Source: Tumebacillus algifaecis (GTDB lineage Bacteria; Bacillota; Bacilli; Tumebacillales; Tumebacillaceae). Taken from it: a stretch of 64,000 nucleotides of DNA. Every line of letters starts with the position of its first letter. The first letter of the stretch is position 1. Shown here one piece after another: positions 53,364 to 62,214 of this stretch. The DNA lies in the NCBI RefSeq assembly GCF_002243515.1, contig NZ_CP022657.1, forward strand, positions 1,146,001 to 1,210,000. Direction: 5' to 3'. Below the pieces are notes generated by a model. The model was not told the DNA's origin, did no database searches, and worked only from the letters and a program-made list of their open reading frames with translations. The translations under genes and the position numbers were made by a program.

Positions 53364-53466
53364 TTCTGGATGTTGGACGTATACGGGTAATACTTGTAGC
53401 TATTTTTTTATTTGTAGTTCCCTACTTCTTGCTGCACCACCCAAATCAAAAACTGGAGGATATGAA

Positions 53467-54432
53467 ATGCTCGATGCCTTACGAATTTCAAAATATCGAT
53501 TCACCCTCGAAGCGGGAGCGAATGGGCTGGAACTTCCGCCATTTAAGACGTCTGCCTTTCGTGGTGGATTTGGACGTGTGTTTAAGGCGCTGACTTGCGC
53601 TTTTCCGGGGAAAGAGTGTACGGATTGCTCAATTCAGCATTCGTGTCCGTACATCTATGTATTTGAAACTAAACCACCAGTAAACTCTAAAGTTGCTCCC
53701 AAATTTGAAAGTGTTCCGCGACCGTATGTGATCTCCAGCGAGTTTGACGGAAAGCGCTTTTTTAAACCGGGGGAAAAACTGAGTTTTGAGCTATCCATCT
53801 TTGGCGATGCTTTTGATTATGTGCCATTTTTTATTCGTGCCTTTGAAATGCTGGGCTCAAAAGGGATCGGCAAAGAACGCAAACCCTACACCTTACATCG
53901 AGTGGAAGTGATTAATCTTTCCACCGGTTCCTCCTTTCTCATCTACGACAGCCATCAAAAGCATATCCAGCATCGTCCAATCATCTTCACAGGTCAAAAA
54001 CTGCTCGACCGTGCGGCCCAAATCACCGCTCACAGCTTTACCGTCACCTTTGAAACACCACTGCGCATGAAATACAACGGGAACTATACCGCAGATCCAC
54101 AATTTCATCTGCTAATCCGCAATGCCTTACGCCGCGTGAGCAGTCTGTTGTATTTCCATCATGGCGGACAGGAACTGAACCTCGACTTCCACAACCTGTT
54201 GCGAAAAGCCGAAGGAGTTAAAGTCGTAACCTCTTCTGCCCGCTGGGTCGATTGGGAAAGGTTCTCGGCGCGTCAGGATACGAAAATGAGCTTGGGCGGA
54301 ATTATGGGCGAAGTATCGTATGAAGGTGATCTCACACCGTTCATTCCCTTCCTGCTCGCCGCAGAAGCGCTAGGTATCGGCAAACAGACCGTGTTTGGCT
54401 TAGGTAAACTTCATCTCATCTGGGGTTCATAA
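53467..54432 (+). CDS. cas6: CRISPR repeat endoribonuclease Cas6
   Basis: A 321-aa RAMP-fold RNase that cuts pre-crRNA within repeats. The N-terminal half has PPFKTSAFRGGFGRVFKALT followed by a Cys-rich segment (CTDCSIQHSCPYIY) as in Cas6 of this group. The C-terminal half ends with the Gly-rich loop ALGIGKQTVFGLGKLHL characteristic of Cas6. The start ATG follows CTGGAGGATATGAA. It lies about 100 bases after the array and is separated from cas10 by a terminator, so it is its own transcription unit. Confidence 0.9.
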   Translation: MLDALRISKYRFTLEAGANGLELPPFKTSAFRGGFGRVFKALTCAFPGKECTDCSIQHSCPYIYVFETKPPVNSKVAPKFESVPRPYVISSEFDGKRFFKPGEKLSFELSIFGDAFDYVPFFIRAFEMLGSKGIGKERKPYTLHRVEVINLSTGSSFLIYDSHQKHIQHRPIIFTGQKLLDRAAQITAHSFTVTFETPLRMKYNGNYTADPQFHLLIRNALRRVSSLLYFHHGGQELNLDFHNLLRKAEGVKVVTSSARWVDWERFSARQDTKMSLGGIMGEVSYEGDLTPFIPFLLAAEALGIGKQTVFGLGKLHLIWGS

Positions 54433-54446
54433 CAAAAATGATCATC

Positions 54447-54482
54447 AACCACCAAGACGTGTAAAGTTTTGGTGGTTTTTGT
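54447..54482 (+). terminator. Terminator after cas6
   Basis: AACCACCAA/TTGGTGGTT stem followed by a T-rich run. The 140 bases that follow are AT-rich and likely hold the cas10 promoter. Confidence 0.85.
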
Positions 54483-54619
54483 TTTTTGTAAAAGGTTTTC
54501 TCTTGATAAATATCGAAATGAAAGAGAGATAGGTAAATAGATTATACATTTGATTGTATTTATGTATGTCTAAGATCAATTCAACAAACAATATTTACAT
54601 CGGATAAGGAGCGATCTCA

Positions 54620-56800
54620 TTGAATGTGATTGACTGGCGCAGTTGGTTGCGCGATCCGTTTCAAAAAAGAGAGCCGCGACCGTATCGTGCCACAGATTAC
54701 CTTTGGCGGGACTCGGTGACGGGCGTGGAGTTTGGCATCGATCAACAAGACTATGCAGAACTGCTACAAAAAGCAGCAGGCCAACTGCAAGGCAAAAGTC
54801 CGGCCAAAAGGTACCAAGTCTGGACAAGCTCCGCGTTTCCATTCGGGCAAGTCGATGATGAGCTCCTTGCCTTCCACTTGCCGTATCCCGTACCGCAGAC
54901 TTCACAGGACAGCCGCTCCGGACAAACCATAGAAACGCGCAATCGTCTGGCGGACTTTGTTCTGCTCCGAGTGGGCCTCTATTATGCACTGTTTCATCCG
55001 CAAGAGGAAGAGTGGAGCCAATTGCGTGCGGAACTTCTGCACATCGCTCCGACAGTTGGCGAGTTGCAAGAGCGCGTGCAGGCGATCGACCATTTCCTGA
55101 TCACAGGCGAAGTGGCCGTGGAATGGAAAGACCGTCAACTCTCTATCGTCAAAGCAGGGGCGGTCAAGATCAAACAGTACCTCTTGGAATCGAACAAAAT
55201 TCAGGAGATTCGCGGCGCGAGTCGACTGCTGGAAGGGATCAGCCAAAAACAGATCCCACAGTTCCTTCTCAACACGCTGACCCCAGAATCGGTGGTGTAC
55301 AGCGGGGGCGGGAACATTTTGCTGATCTTGCCAGAAGCACAAGGCAAACCAGTCGCGAAAAAGATAGAAAACATCTACCGCGAGATGACTGGCAGCGCCC
55401 AAGCGGTCGCTTACTCGGCCACCGTTACATGGGGAGAGTTAGACTGCACCCATTTCAATGGCACCTTGGCTTGGATCGAGCAAAAGAAAACCGAGCGTCA
55501 AATGACGATGGGAACCGACTTCGCTGCCTCCATTCAGATGCGTACCCGGGACCACTCACTGTTGAGCGGTGATCTTGAACATCCCTATGAATTGAGCGAT
55601 TTTCAGACCTATCTCCAAGAATTGCAACGAGAAACACGCGACACCGCCTTTCTCTTGCTGGAAGACAAAGCGATCTGCGTCTCCTGCCGCTTGCGTGAAG
55701 CCACGGTGTTTGTCAAACGCAACGGAATTCAGGCGCAATGTACTGCCTGCTTTCAAAAAGTATGCAGTGGCAACCAAGAGGCAGAGAAGGAATTTTTGCA
55801 AGAGATGGAAGTAATGTCAAAACAATATCGTGCTGAGCTTGGCAACGTCCAATTGGAAGTGTCAAAAGATCTGGATGCCATCGCTGGGGTAAAGGGAGCT
55901 GATGGCCAGATTGCAATCGTATACGGAGACGGAAACAACATGGGCAAAGTGGTCGAACGGTTGGAGAGCCTGACCCAGTTCCGCTATTTTTCCGTGCTGT
56001 TTGATCAGGTTACGCGCTTGGCGACCTACACGACGATTGTCGAACGAAAGTTGCAGTGTGAAGTCATCGCCGTCGGGGGGGACGATGTCTTGCTGATTCT
56101 GCCCGCCAATCATGCGCTACAAGTGGCGCGGGTGATTGGAGAGAAATTTGACCAAGCCTTGGATACCTATGCCGAGCAAGAGGGGATGACCATCTCGTTT
56201 GGCATTTCTATCGCCGCGGCGGCGACCCCGTTTGCCATCCTCTTTCGCACAGCTTCCGACTTGCTGACCTCAGCCAAACAGGTCAAAAAGCAGAACAGAG
56301 AAACATGGCGCGGCGGCAGTATCGACTTCCAAGTCCTACGCAGTACAGCACTTGGCGAAGGCGTGCAAGAAGAGCGCAATCTGCTCTTTCAAAAGTCGGC
56401 CAAAGATCGCTACCAAAACCCGATCACCGTCTATCAATTGATGCGCCCTTATTCTTTCCCACAGGCACAGTTGATGGAAGCGTGGATCGATGAGTTGCAA
56501 AAGACGGTTGGCTCGCGAAGCATCCTCTACCACATGCGCGATGTGGTACAGAATCTTTCGGTCGAAGAAGCTAAGCTGCACTACTACTATTACATGCTGA
56601 CAGATCGCGAATCGAACAAACAGCGCCAAAAGGTGCATCAGTGGCTGGAATCTCACCCGATTGCGGGGATGGAAAATGACCTGCTCTACTATCGCAAACA
56701 ACAACACGATGCGGAAGAAGGGATGCAACTCTACAGCCCTTGGCATGATCTGGTAGAGCTTTGGTCTGTTTTGAAGGGAGGGGTACAGGATGAAGCCTAA
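54620..56800 (+). CDS. cas10: Cas10 (type III signature protein), no HD domain seen
   Basis: A 726-aa large subunit. Two palm-like domains are visible: the first with VVYSGGGNILLILPE near residue 230, the second with VYGDGNNMGKVVERLES near residue 433 and the cyclase motif GGDD at residues 486-489 (CEVIAVGGDDVLLILP). A zinc-finger lies between them (C353xxC356...C374xxC377). No HD nuclease motif is seen at the N terminus. It should make cyclic oligoadenylate upon target RNA binding but not cut DNA. The start is TTG after AAGGAGCGATCTCA. It heads a ten-gene operon in which its 3' end overlaps the next gene by 11 bases. Confidence 0.92.
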   Translation: MNVIDWRSWLRDPFQKREPRPYRATDYLWRDSVTGVEFGIDQQDYAELLQKAAGQLQGKSPAKRYQVWTSSAFPFGQVDDELLAFHLPYPVPQTSQDSRSGQTIETRNRLADFVLLRVGLYYALFHPQEEEWSQLRAELLHIAPTVGELQERVQAIDHFLITGEVAVEWKDRQLSIVKAGAVKIKQYLLESNKIQEIRGASRLLEGISQKQIPQFLLNTLTPESVVYSGGGNILLILPEAQGKPVAKKIENIYREMTGSAQAVAYSATVTWGELDCTHFNGTLAWIEQKKTERQMTMGTDFAASIQMRTRDHSLLSGDLEHPYELSDFQTYLQELQRETRDTAFLLLEDKAICVSCRLREATVFVKRNGIQAQCTACFQKVCSGNQEAEKEFLQEMEVMSKQYRAELGNVQLEVSKDLDAIAGVKGADGQIAIVYGDGNNMGKVVERLESLTQFRYFSVLFDQVTRLATYTTIVERKLQCEVIAVGGDDVLLILPANHALQVARVIGEKFDQALDTYAEQEGMTISFGISIAAAATPFAILFRTASDLLTSAKQVKKQNRETWRGGSIDFQVLRSTALGEGVQEERNLLFQKSAKDRYQNPITVYQLMRPYSFPQAQLMEAWIDELQKTVGSRSILYHMRDVVQNLSVEEAKLHYYYYMLTDRESNKQRQKVHQWLESHPIAGMENDLLYYRKQQHDAEEGMQLYSPWHDLVELWSVLKGGVQDEA

Positions 56801-57482
56801 AGTGAGGCTTGCTTGTCAGTATCGCTTGCAGTTTCAATCAGCTTGGTTGATCGGCGGGACGGCCAACCAACAAGGAGGCGTGGATGCCGGGTATCTGACC
56901 GATTTTCTGGGACGGCCCTATCTGCCGGGCTCGACGATGAAAGGGAAGGTTCGGGACTCCTTCCGTCGCCTGCTCTCGATCAACCCAAACTGGGCCAGAC
57001 ATCAACAATTTTTGTTCGGCAATGCCGGTCAAAACACGGGGCAGGTGTATTTTCAGGACGCGCTGCTCGATACGGCACAGATTGACGATGCCGATTGGTC
57101 GCACCTCTACACGCGCGTCGCGATGGATCGGTATCGCAAAACGGTGAAAGACACAGCCGTGATCACCGAAAAAGTAGTCAAGCCGATGCTCCCGTTGCAA
57201 GGTACGCTGGAGACGTTTGTTCAGGAAGAGGAATCGGAGGAGATCGGTCTGGTCCTGCTCCTGTGCCTGTTGGATATTAAATCGATCGGCTCCGGTGCCT
57301 CAATCGGGCGCGGGCGTATCGAAATGACCTATGGAGTGCCAACGGATATGGAATTGGCACGGGCAGAGCAAAGTTATTGCTGGTTGGAAGTGAAGCAAAA
57401 CGAGAGCACGGAAATCTGGGAGTGGGAGCATGTGAAATCGCTCCTGCAACGAGAGCAAGAAAGGCAGGCGAACGCGAGATGA
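56790..57482 (+). CDS. Cas7-like RAMP (Csm3-like) with conserved catalytic Asp
   Basis: A 230-aa RAMP subunit of the crRNA backbone. The Csm3-like segment QQGGVDAGYLTDFLGRPYLP carries Asp32 at the position of the Csm3 slicer Asp, followed by GSTMKGKVRDSFRR. The Gly-rich loop is SIGSGASIGRGRIEM near residue 170. It overlaps cas10 upstream and the Csx10-like gene downstream (ATGA), so it is tightly coupled. It is the copy most likely to cut target RNA. Exact numbering within the III-D complex cannot be fixed by eye. Confidence 0.82.
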   Translation: MKPKVRLACQYRLQFQSAWLIGGTANQQGGVDAGYLTDFLGRPYLPGSTMKGKVRDSFRRLLSINPNWARHQQFLFGNAGQNTGQVYFQDALLDTAQIDDADWSHLYTRVAMDRYRKTVKDTAVITEKVVKPMLPLQGTLETFVQEEESEEIGLVLLLCLLDIKSIGSGASIGRGRIEMTYGVPTDMELARAEQSYCWLEVKQNESTEIWEWEHVKSLLQREQERQANAR

Positions 57483-58663
57483 TCCGCTATAAAATTACAC
57501 TCACGCCGCGTTCTCCTTTCTTGATCGGTGGGCATCAACTGCGTGATAACCACTACGAAACCTTGGAGTACGTCCCCGCTCCGAACCTGCAAGCGGCGCT
57601 GGCACGGCGGATTCTGGAAGCGCACGGCGGCTATGATGTCGAGCGCGAAGCAAGAGAAGGACAGAAGCGCTATTACATTGATTCGGAACGAATCGGAGTC
57701 GAGGGTTGTGAAGCGAAGTGGATTCCGTGGTTCCAACATTTCTCCCAACTGCGCTTTACAGACTGCTCCCCATTTGGAGTGGAACACTTCGCCGCATCCA
57801 CGTTTGGTTGCAAACTGGATCGAAAGCATCCGCAAGCTGATTTTCTGAGCGCTTTCTATCGCACTCGCCACCAGCGAAGCAAAGGGACGCGAATGGCCTG
57901 CACATGTGGCGAGCGTTTGGAACGAAAATCCGGGTGGAAATGGCCGGAAGGAAAACGCTTGTTCAAACGGACAGTGACCCGCGTCGCCTTGGATGAGCGT
58001 CGCCGAGTGAGTGCGGATGGGCAACTGTTCAGTTTGCAAATCGGCGAGCCATTTTGCGATGAACAGCGCACGCCTTTGCAGTTTGTCGGCGATCTGTTGG
58101 TGCCGGAGGAAATCGCACAGCAATTCGATTTCTCGGTACAAGATGCAGGGCTTCGCATTGGCAAGCACATCACCGTGGGCCTTGGTCGAATGTGCATACA
58201 GGTGGAAAAAGTGGACTCTGAGCCATTTCCGAGTCAGAGAATTGCAAACTGGCAAGCGACTGTCGGCGATACCTCGGTGCCGTTGTTGCTCAATGGTATG
58301 TTGCCTGTGGAACTCCCCGCTTTTGACGAAAGCGACGAGGACGACATTGAGACCTACTGCCAAGCTTATGCAGAGTGGCTGAAAAACAAGGCGGGAGCAC
58401 CTGCCGACCTGCGCGTGACGTTTGCCTACACCCAGCAAACGATGCGGAGGAATTTTCAAAACGGTGCCATGGCGCGACAAGAGCAGATCACACGCTACCT
58501 GCTCCCTGGCTCGATTTTGGTGGTGGATGCGGAGGTCCAACAAGGATTGCAGTCGTGGCTTGAGCAGATTCATGCGCAAGGGCTACACCTGTCGCCCCAT
58601 TCCAGCTTGGTTACGCTTGCACCCAGTTTTGTATTGAAGGAGGAGCGTCATGATCACGAATAA
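57479..58663 (+). CDS. Csx10-like RAMP (type III-D, Cas5-like)
   Basis: A 394-aa RAMP-superfamily protein. N-terminal MIRYKITLTPRSPFLIGGHQ has the first RAMP strand and loop. The centre has KRLFKRTVTRVALDERRRVS followed by ADGQLFSLQIGEPF, the Csx10-type pattern, and a loop IGKHITVGLGRMCI. A CTCGERLER motif is also present. Csx10 marks subtype III-D and is thought to sit at the 5' end of crRNA, as Cas5 does. It starts at ATGA overlap with the previous gene and overlaps the next by 14 bases. Confidence 0.75.
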   Translation: MIRYKITLTPRSPFLIGGHQLRDNHYETLEYVPAPNLQAALARRILEAHGGYDVEREAREGQKRYYIDSERIGVEGCEAKWIPWFQHFSQLRFTDCSPFGVEHFAASTFGCKLDRKHPQADFLSAFYRTRHQRSKGTRMACTCGERLERKSGWKWPEGKRLFKRTVTRVALDERRRVSADGQLFSLQIGEPFCDEQRTPLQFVGDLLVPEEIAQQFDFSVQDAGLRIGKHITVGLGRMCIQVEKVDSEPFPSQRIANWQATVGDTSVPLLLNGMLPVELPAFDESDEDDIETYCQAYAEWLKNKAGAPADLRVTFAYTQQTMRRNFQNGAMARQEQITRYLLPGSILVVDAEVQQGLQSWLEQIHAQGLHLSPHSSLVTLAPSFVLKEERHDHE

Positions 58664-59183
58664 CACGATGTTCATCGAAAAAGCGGTCAAAGACTCATCA
58701 GATTTTTTGTTGGAGCAACTGGAGGGGTTGAAAGCGCATTTGGAACGGGTGATTCCGCTGGGCAACGACGAGAAGGGCATTGGGAAAAGCCAAGTGCAAA
58801 ACTTGTTGCGCGCCTCGCAGACTGCTTCCGGGATTCCTGAACTCAAACTGTTTGTGCGGTACCAGATGGGGCGGGATGGAGGAAACGGCTGGGCGCATAT
58901 GCACGAGGGCAAAAAGTTTGGGGATCGGATGGTCGCAGTGCTGAACCGGATTGATGGGGAGGCGAAGAAGATTGCTTCTGATGTTATGGAATGCGACGGG
59001 GTGACTGAGCTTGGGATGAGATTGGTCGAGCGGTTTTTTGTGTACATGCATTGGCAGTTTACTTACAGTTCCTCGACGATTAAAAAGAAAAATGACAATC
59101 GGACAAGAACTGAGGATCGAAATTCGCATGGGTCTGATCGTCTCAAAGGATACAAGGGGCATCAAAAAGGGGGGGGAAGATGA
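58650..59183 (+). CDS. Putative small subunit of the III-D complex (Cas11-like)
   Basis: A 177-aa mostly helical protein. The core QVQNLLRASQTASGIPELKL and FVRYQMGRDGGNGWAHMHEG recalls the small subunits of type III effector complexes (Csm2/Cmr5), which line the target RNA. The C-terminal 45 residues are basic and probably flexible (IKKKNDNRTRTEDRNSHGSD). It overlaps both neighbours. The assignment as Cas11 or as Csx19 is inference from size, fold and place; I do not recognise a strong family signature. Confidence 0.6.
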   Translation: MITNNTMFIEKAVKDSSDFLLEQLEGLKAHLERVIPLGNDEKGIGKSQVQNLLRASQTASGIPELKLFVRYQMGRDGGNGWAHMHEGKKFGDRMVAVLNRIDGEAKKIASDVMECDGVTELGMRLVERFFVYMHWQFTYSSSTIKKKNDNRTRTEDRNSHGSDRLKGYKGHQKGGGR

Positions 59184-59995
59184 GCCAGTTCCATCTCTTT
59201 CAAAACGAACTGTCTGTTTGTGGGGAAGTTCACCTTGTGACTCCGCTCCACATTGGAGCAGGAAATAATGGATTGTTCGGAGTGGGGAACGAAGTAGTTA
59301 AGCGTGCAAACGGTGCGCCTTATATTCCGGGCTCTTCGTTGAAAGGCACACTTCGTTCGGTATTAGAGCGATTGTCTGACGTAGCAACATTACCCAAGTC
59401 GGCCAGTGGGAAGTCGGCTTGTATCTCGACCGATGACGATCATTTTTGTTTGAAGGACTCGCAGAAGTATGAGGTCAGAGATATTCACTTTCGTAATGGT
59501 AAGCAGGCAGAAGAGATTGCTCAGATCGTCAGTAATGAGTCTTGTATTTTGTGCCATCTGTTCGGTAACACGATGATGGCGGGGAAAGTGCAATTTTTTG
59601 ATAGCGAGGTGGTGCTGGATTCGTGGGGCGGACGCTATGACCACCGCGATGGCGTGGGTATTGACCGCGATTCGGGTACGACCAAGCATGGCGTGAAGTA
59701 CGAATTTGAGGCAGTACCGGCAGGCACGGCGTTTCATTTCTCACTACGTGCTTCGAATTTGACGGACGAGGAAAAGGTCTGGCTTTTTGTCGGGCTGGAA
59801 CTTTTGCGCAGCGGTGAGGTGACGCTTGGTGGTAAGGCGGCTCGTGGGTTAGGTAAAGTCGAAGGCGCTAATTGGAAGGTGCTCGAACGCAATCCGAACA
59901 ACTTTTTTGCCGCGCTGTTAAAGAAAGAGGGAGCCGAAGTTCCGTTTGAATCATATGCAACCCCACTCTTCGCTCCTCTGCAGATGGAGGTGTAG
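59180..59995 (+). CDS. Cas7-like RAMP (Csx7/Csm3-like), slicer Asp not evident
   Basis: A 271-aa RAMP. The N-terminal loop is HIGAGNNGLFGVGNEVVKRA followed by NGAPYIPGSSLKGTLRSVL. At the place of the Csm3 catalytic Asp the residues are Gly-Asn-Glu, so RNA cleavage is doubtful. A Cys pair lies in the insertion (CILCHLFG). Then come DGVGIDRDSGTTKHGVKYEF, typical of Csx7-type RAMPs, and the loop LGGKAARGLGKVEG. Overlaps upstream by four bases; the following gene starts 1 base after its stop. It is one of four Cas7-like subunits. Confidence 0.82.
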   Translation: MSQFHLFQNELSVCGEVHLVTPLHIGAGNNGLFGVGNEVVKRANGAPYIPGSSLKGTLRSVLERLSDVATLPKSASGKSACISTDDDHFCLKDSQKYEVRDIHFRNGKQAEEIAQIVSNESCILCHLFGNTMMAGKVQFFDSEVVLDSWGGRYDHRDGVGIDRDSGTTKHGVKYEFEAVPAGTAFHFSLRASNLTDEEKVWLFVGLELLRSGEVTLGGKAARGLGKVEGANWKVLERNPNNFFAALLKKEGAEVPFESYATPLFAPLQMEV

Positions 59996-59996
59996 C

Positions 59997-60824
59997 ATGT
60001 TTAAAGAACTTCGAAATGAGGCAGTGTTTCAGTTTCACTTGCGCACAGATTCCCCCTTTGTGGTCAAAAGTGGAAGCGAAGATCTCTTAGACCCGACTTT
60101 GCCGGACAGCCAAATTTTGCGCTCCTACCGCAAGGGGAAATTGGAAGCGGTCATCCCGGGTTCGAGCTTGAAAGGCGTGTTTCGTTCGCGGGCGGAGCAA
60201 CTTTTGAAAACGATGGGTCACCATGGTATCGATACGTTTCGCAGAATTCGTAAGGAAAAAGATGATGTGATCAAGGACATCTACGAGAAAAAATCGGACC
60301 CCGTCCAGCAACTTTTTGGATCGACGGCGATCAAATCTCGAATTTTGTTTCAAGATGCTTTCCCGCTCGAAGGCACGGAAGTGGTGACCGGTTTGCGACA
60401 TGGCGTAGGGATTCACCGTGTCACCGGAGGGGCAGCAGACCGAGTAAAATTTGACACGGAGATTGTGGAGAGTGGCGTTTTCCAAGCCGAGATTCGGCTC
60501 ACCAACTATGAGCTGTGGCAACTGGCTCTGGTGGCGTGGTTGCTCCAAGATTTAGATGAGGGATTTATCAAAATCGGCTCGATGACCACGCGTGGATTCG
60601 GACGTTTCCTCGTTGAAAACCTGCAACTGAAGGTGCGCGATTATCGCATAAACACGTCACAACTCACCGGATTTCAAGACAAGGACGTGATCGGTAAAGC
60701 GCTTGAGTGGAAAGCCTCGTTGCTGCGGAAGGAAGCGTATTTTGACTCGCTGGAAGAACTGATCGGCGACGGCGGAATTCTGCTGGATGTTCCTTTCCCC
60801 GCACCTAAGGAGGCGCGAGCATGA
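59997..60824 (+). CDS. Cas7-like RAMP (Csx7-like)
   Basis: A 275-aa RAMP. The N-terminal segment SPFVVKSGSEDLLDPTLPDS leads to VIPGSSLKGVFRSRAEQLL. An Asp is found at LPDSQIL, 14 residues before the VIPGSS motif, and could serve as a catalytic Asp. Next come GLRHGVGIHRVTGGAADRVK and the Gly-rich loop IGSMTTRGFGRFLVEN. The start ATG lies behind GGAGGTGTAGC, two bases past the previous stop; a longer frame upstream is rejected. Overlaps the next gene by four bases. Confidence 0.82.
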   Translation: MFKELRNEAVFQFHLRTDSPFVVKSGSEDLLDPTLPDSQILRSYRKGKLEAVIPGSSLKGVFRSRAEQLLKTMGHHGIDTFRRIRKEKDDVIKDIYEKKSDPVQQLFGSTAIKSRILFQDAFPLEGTEVVTGLRHGVGIHRVTGGAADRVKFDTEIVESGVFQAEIRLTNYELWQLALVAWLLQDLDEGFIKIGSMTTRGFGRFLVENLQLKVRDYRINTSQLTGFQDKDVIGKALEWKASLLRKEAYFDSLEELIGDGGILLDVPFPAPKEARA

Positions 60825-61810
60825 GCAAGCCGTATCGCTTTGTATCTTTCAACAAAGAAGTTGAACGGGAACAGATTGTTGGACGTGAACAGATGATCTC
60901 CGACCGTTACCACGGAAAACTTTCTTTGAAGATCACCGCGTTGACCGAGCTTTTGGTCGCTACAGGCAAACTGGAATCGGCGGATGGGAAGTTGGTCAAT
61001 GGCTTGACCACATGTGAGGGGAGGCCGGTGATTCCCGGCAGTTCCTTGAAGGGAATGAGTCGGTCTCATACGGAAATGATCAGCTATTCTTGCAACCCGT
61101 TTCGGGGTGCCAAATATGGGCATGTGCCAGAGCAAAATAACTTCCCATGCAATGATGAGGTCAAAAATCCTCGTCATGTGCGAGCTTGCGTAGCTTGTCG
61201 ACTATATGGCTACACGATGAAACAGAAGGGCAATGTCGCCAAGGGATTGATCGACTTCACCGACTTCAAACTTGAAGGGGATGTGCAAACGCATATTGGA
61301 GTCTCCAAAATTCCTTCGCTATACGCTCCATTGCGAGAGGAGAAAGCACTAAAGCACTATCAAAATGACGAGGACTATTTGCAGCGGAAGATGTATCGGC
61401 ATGGAACGCCGCAAACTCACATCGGCAGTGAGTATCAGGTGGTAAAGGCGGGGGCTGTGTTTCAAGGAGAGATCACGTTCCAAAATTTGCAACAGGAAGA
61501 GTTGGCCTTGCTGGTGCTGTCCTTGGGCGCGGCAGAAGGGGCGAGAAAGTTTCAAAGCAAAATCGGCTATGCCAAACCTGCTTATTTCGGCAGTGTACAG
61601 ATCGAACTGGAGCAGGTGCATCCTTATGCACGTCCCTTCATGAAGGGTGTTCGCTCGTTTACGAAAGATGACGTCATGCAGTGGGTCGAGCAGTACGGGA
61701 AAGATGAGTTTTTGCGTGCACAGGTGCAACGTGTGGTCGAACATTATCAGTACGAGCGCGACAAGAAGAACCAATGGGGGCGAGACCGCTACGGGCATAA
61801 GACTTATTAG
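60821..61810 (+). CDS. Cas7-like RAMP with C-terminal extension
   Basis: A 329-aa RAMP. The RAMP loop is ATGKLESADGKLVNGLTTCE and RPVIPGSSLKGMSRSHTEMI; the Asp of SADGKL is 14 residues before the motif, as in the preceding RAMP. Cys residues in VRACVACRLYGYT suggest a metal site. The Gly-rich segment is KFQSKIGYAKPAYFGSV, less regular than in the others. The last 65 residues are an extra charged helix (VVEHYQYERDKKNQWGRD). It may cap one end of the backbone. Followed after 10 bases by the small 119-aa gene. Confidence 0.78.
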   Translation: MSKPYRFVSFNKEVEREQIVGREQMISDRYHGKLSLKITALTELLVATGKLESADGKLVNGLTTCEGRPVIPGSSLKGMSRSHTEMISYSCNPFRGAKYGHVPEQNNFPCNDEVKNPRHVRACVACRLYGYTMKQKGNVAKGLIDFTDFKLEGDVQTHIGVSKIPSLYAPLREEKALKHYQNDEDYLQRKMYRHGTPQTHIGSEYQVVKAGAVFQGEITFQNLQQEELALLVLSLGAAEGARKFQSKIGYAKPAYFGSVQIELEQVHPYARPFMKGVRSFTKDDVMQWVEQYGKDEFLRAQVQRVVEHYQYERDKKNQWGRDRYGHKTY

Positions 61811-61820
61811 GAGGGAAGGC

Positions 61821-62180
61821 ATGACGACCGCACAGCTTTCAAAACAGCGTAAGGGTGAACTGATTGACTATATCGATCAGATGCTGAATCGTTCGAATCA
61901 TTTGCAGTCCGCTTCCGTTACTCGCAGAAAAATTGCCGGTTCTGCTTGGAGTCATGTTGCCCAACTACAACAAGCGGCAGACCGAGCTTGTTCGGAGGAG
62001 TATGCGAGCCAGCAGCAGTTCAACCGATGGGTGGAGGAGCTGCCCTCTCGTTCGAAGGAGTTAAAAGTGAATCAAGGCGATCTGGAAAAAGTAAAAGCGT
62101 TCTTGTTACATCCGAAGTTTCAGAGTTTTACTCAAAAGGAACAGCAATACGTGATCGCTTGGCTATTGCGATTGGGGTAG
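61821..62180 (+). CDS. Small helical protein in the cas operon
   Basis: A 119-aa all-helical protein, not recognised. It has a basic N-terminal helix (MTTAQLSKQRKGELIDYIDQ) and a C-terminal helix pair (FLLHPKFQSFTQKEQQYVIA, WLLRLG). Start ATG follows TAGGAGGGAAGGC. Size and position resemble small effector subunits, but one small subunit candidate already exists upstream. It may be a second small subunit or an accessory/regulator of the CARF protein, whose gene starts 34 bases downstream. No function can be assigned. Confidence 0.65.
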   Translation: MTTAQLSKQRKGELIDYIDQMLNRSNHLQSASVTRRKIAGSAWSHVAQLQQAADRACSEEYASQQQFNRWVEELPSRSKELKVNQGDLEKVKAFLLHPKFQSFTQKEQQYVIAWLLRLG

Positions 62181-62214
62181 TTTGATCCGCAACGATTTGG
62201 AACGGAGGGAGCTT

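Noticed and set aside
53333..53593. 86-aa open frame starting inside the last CRISPR repeat
   Set aside because: It reads through the repeat and the start of cas6 in another frame; the hydrophobic stretch arises from AT-rich non-coding sequence.
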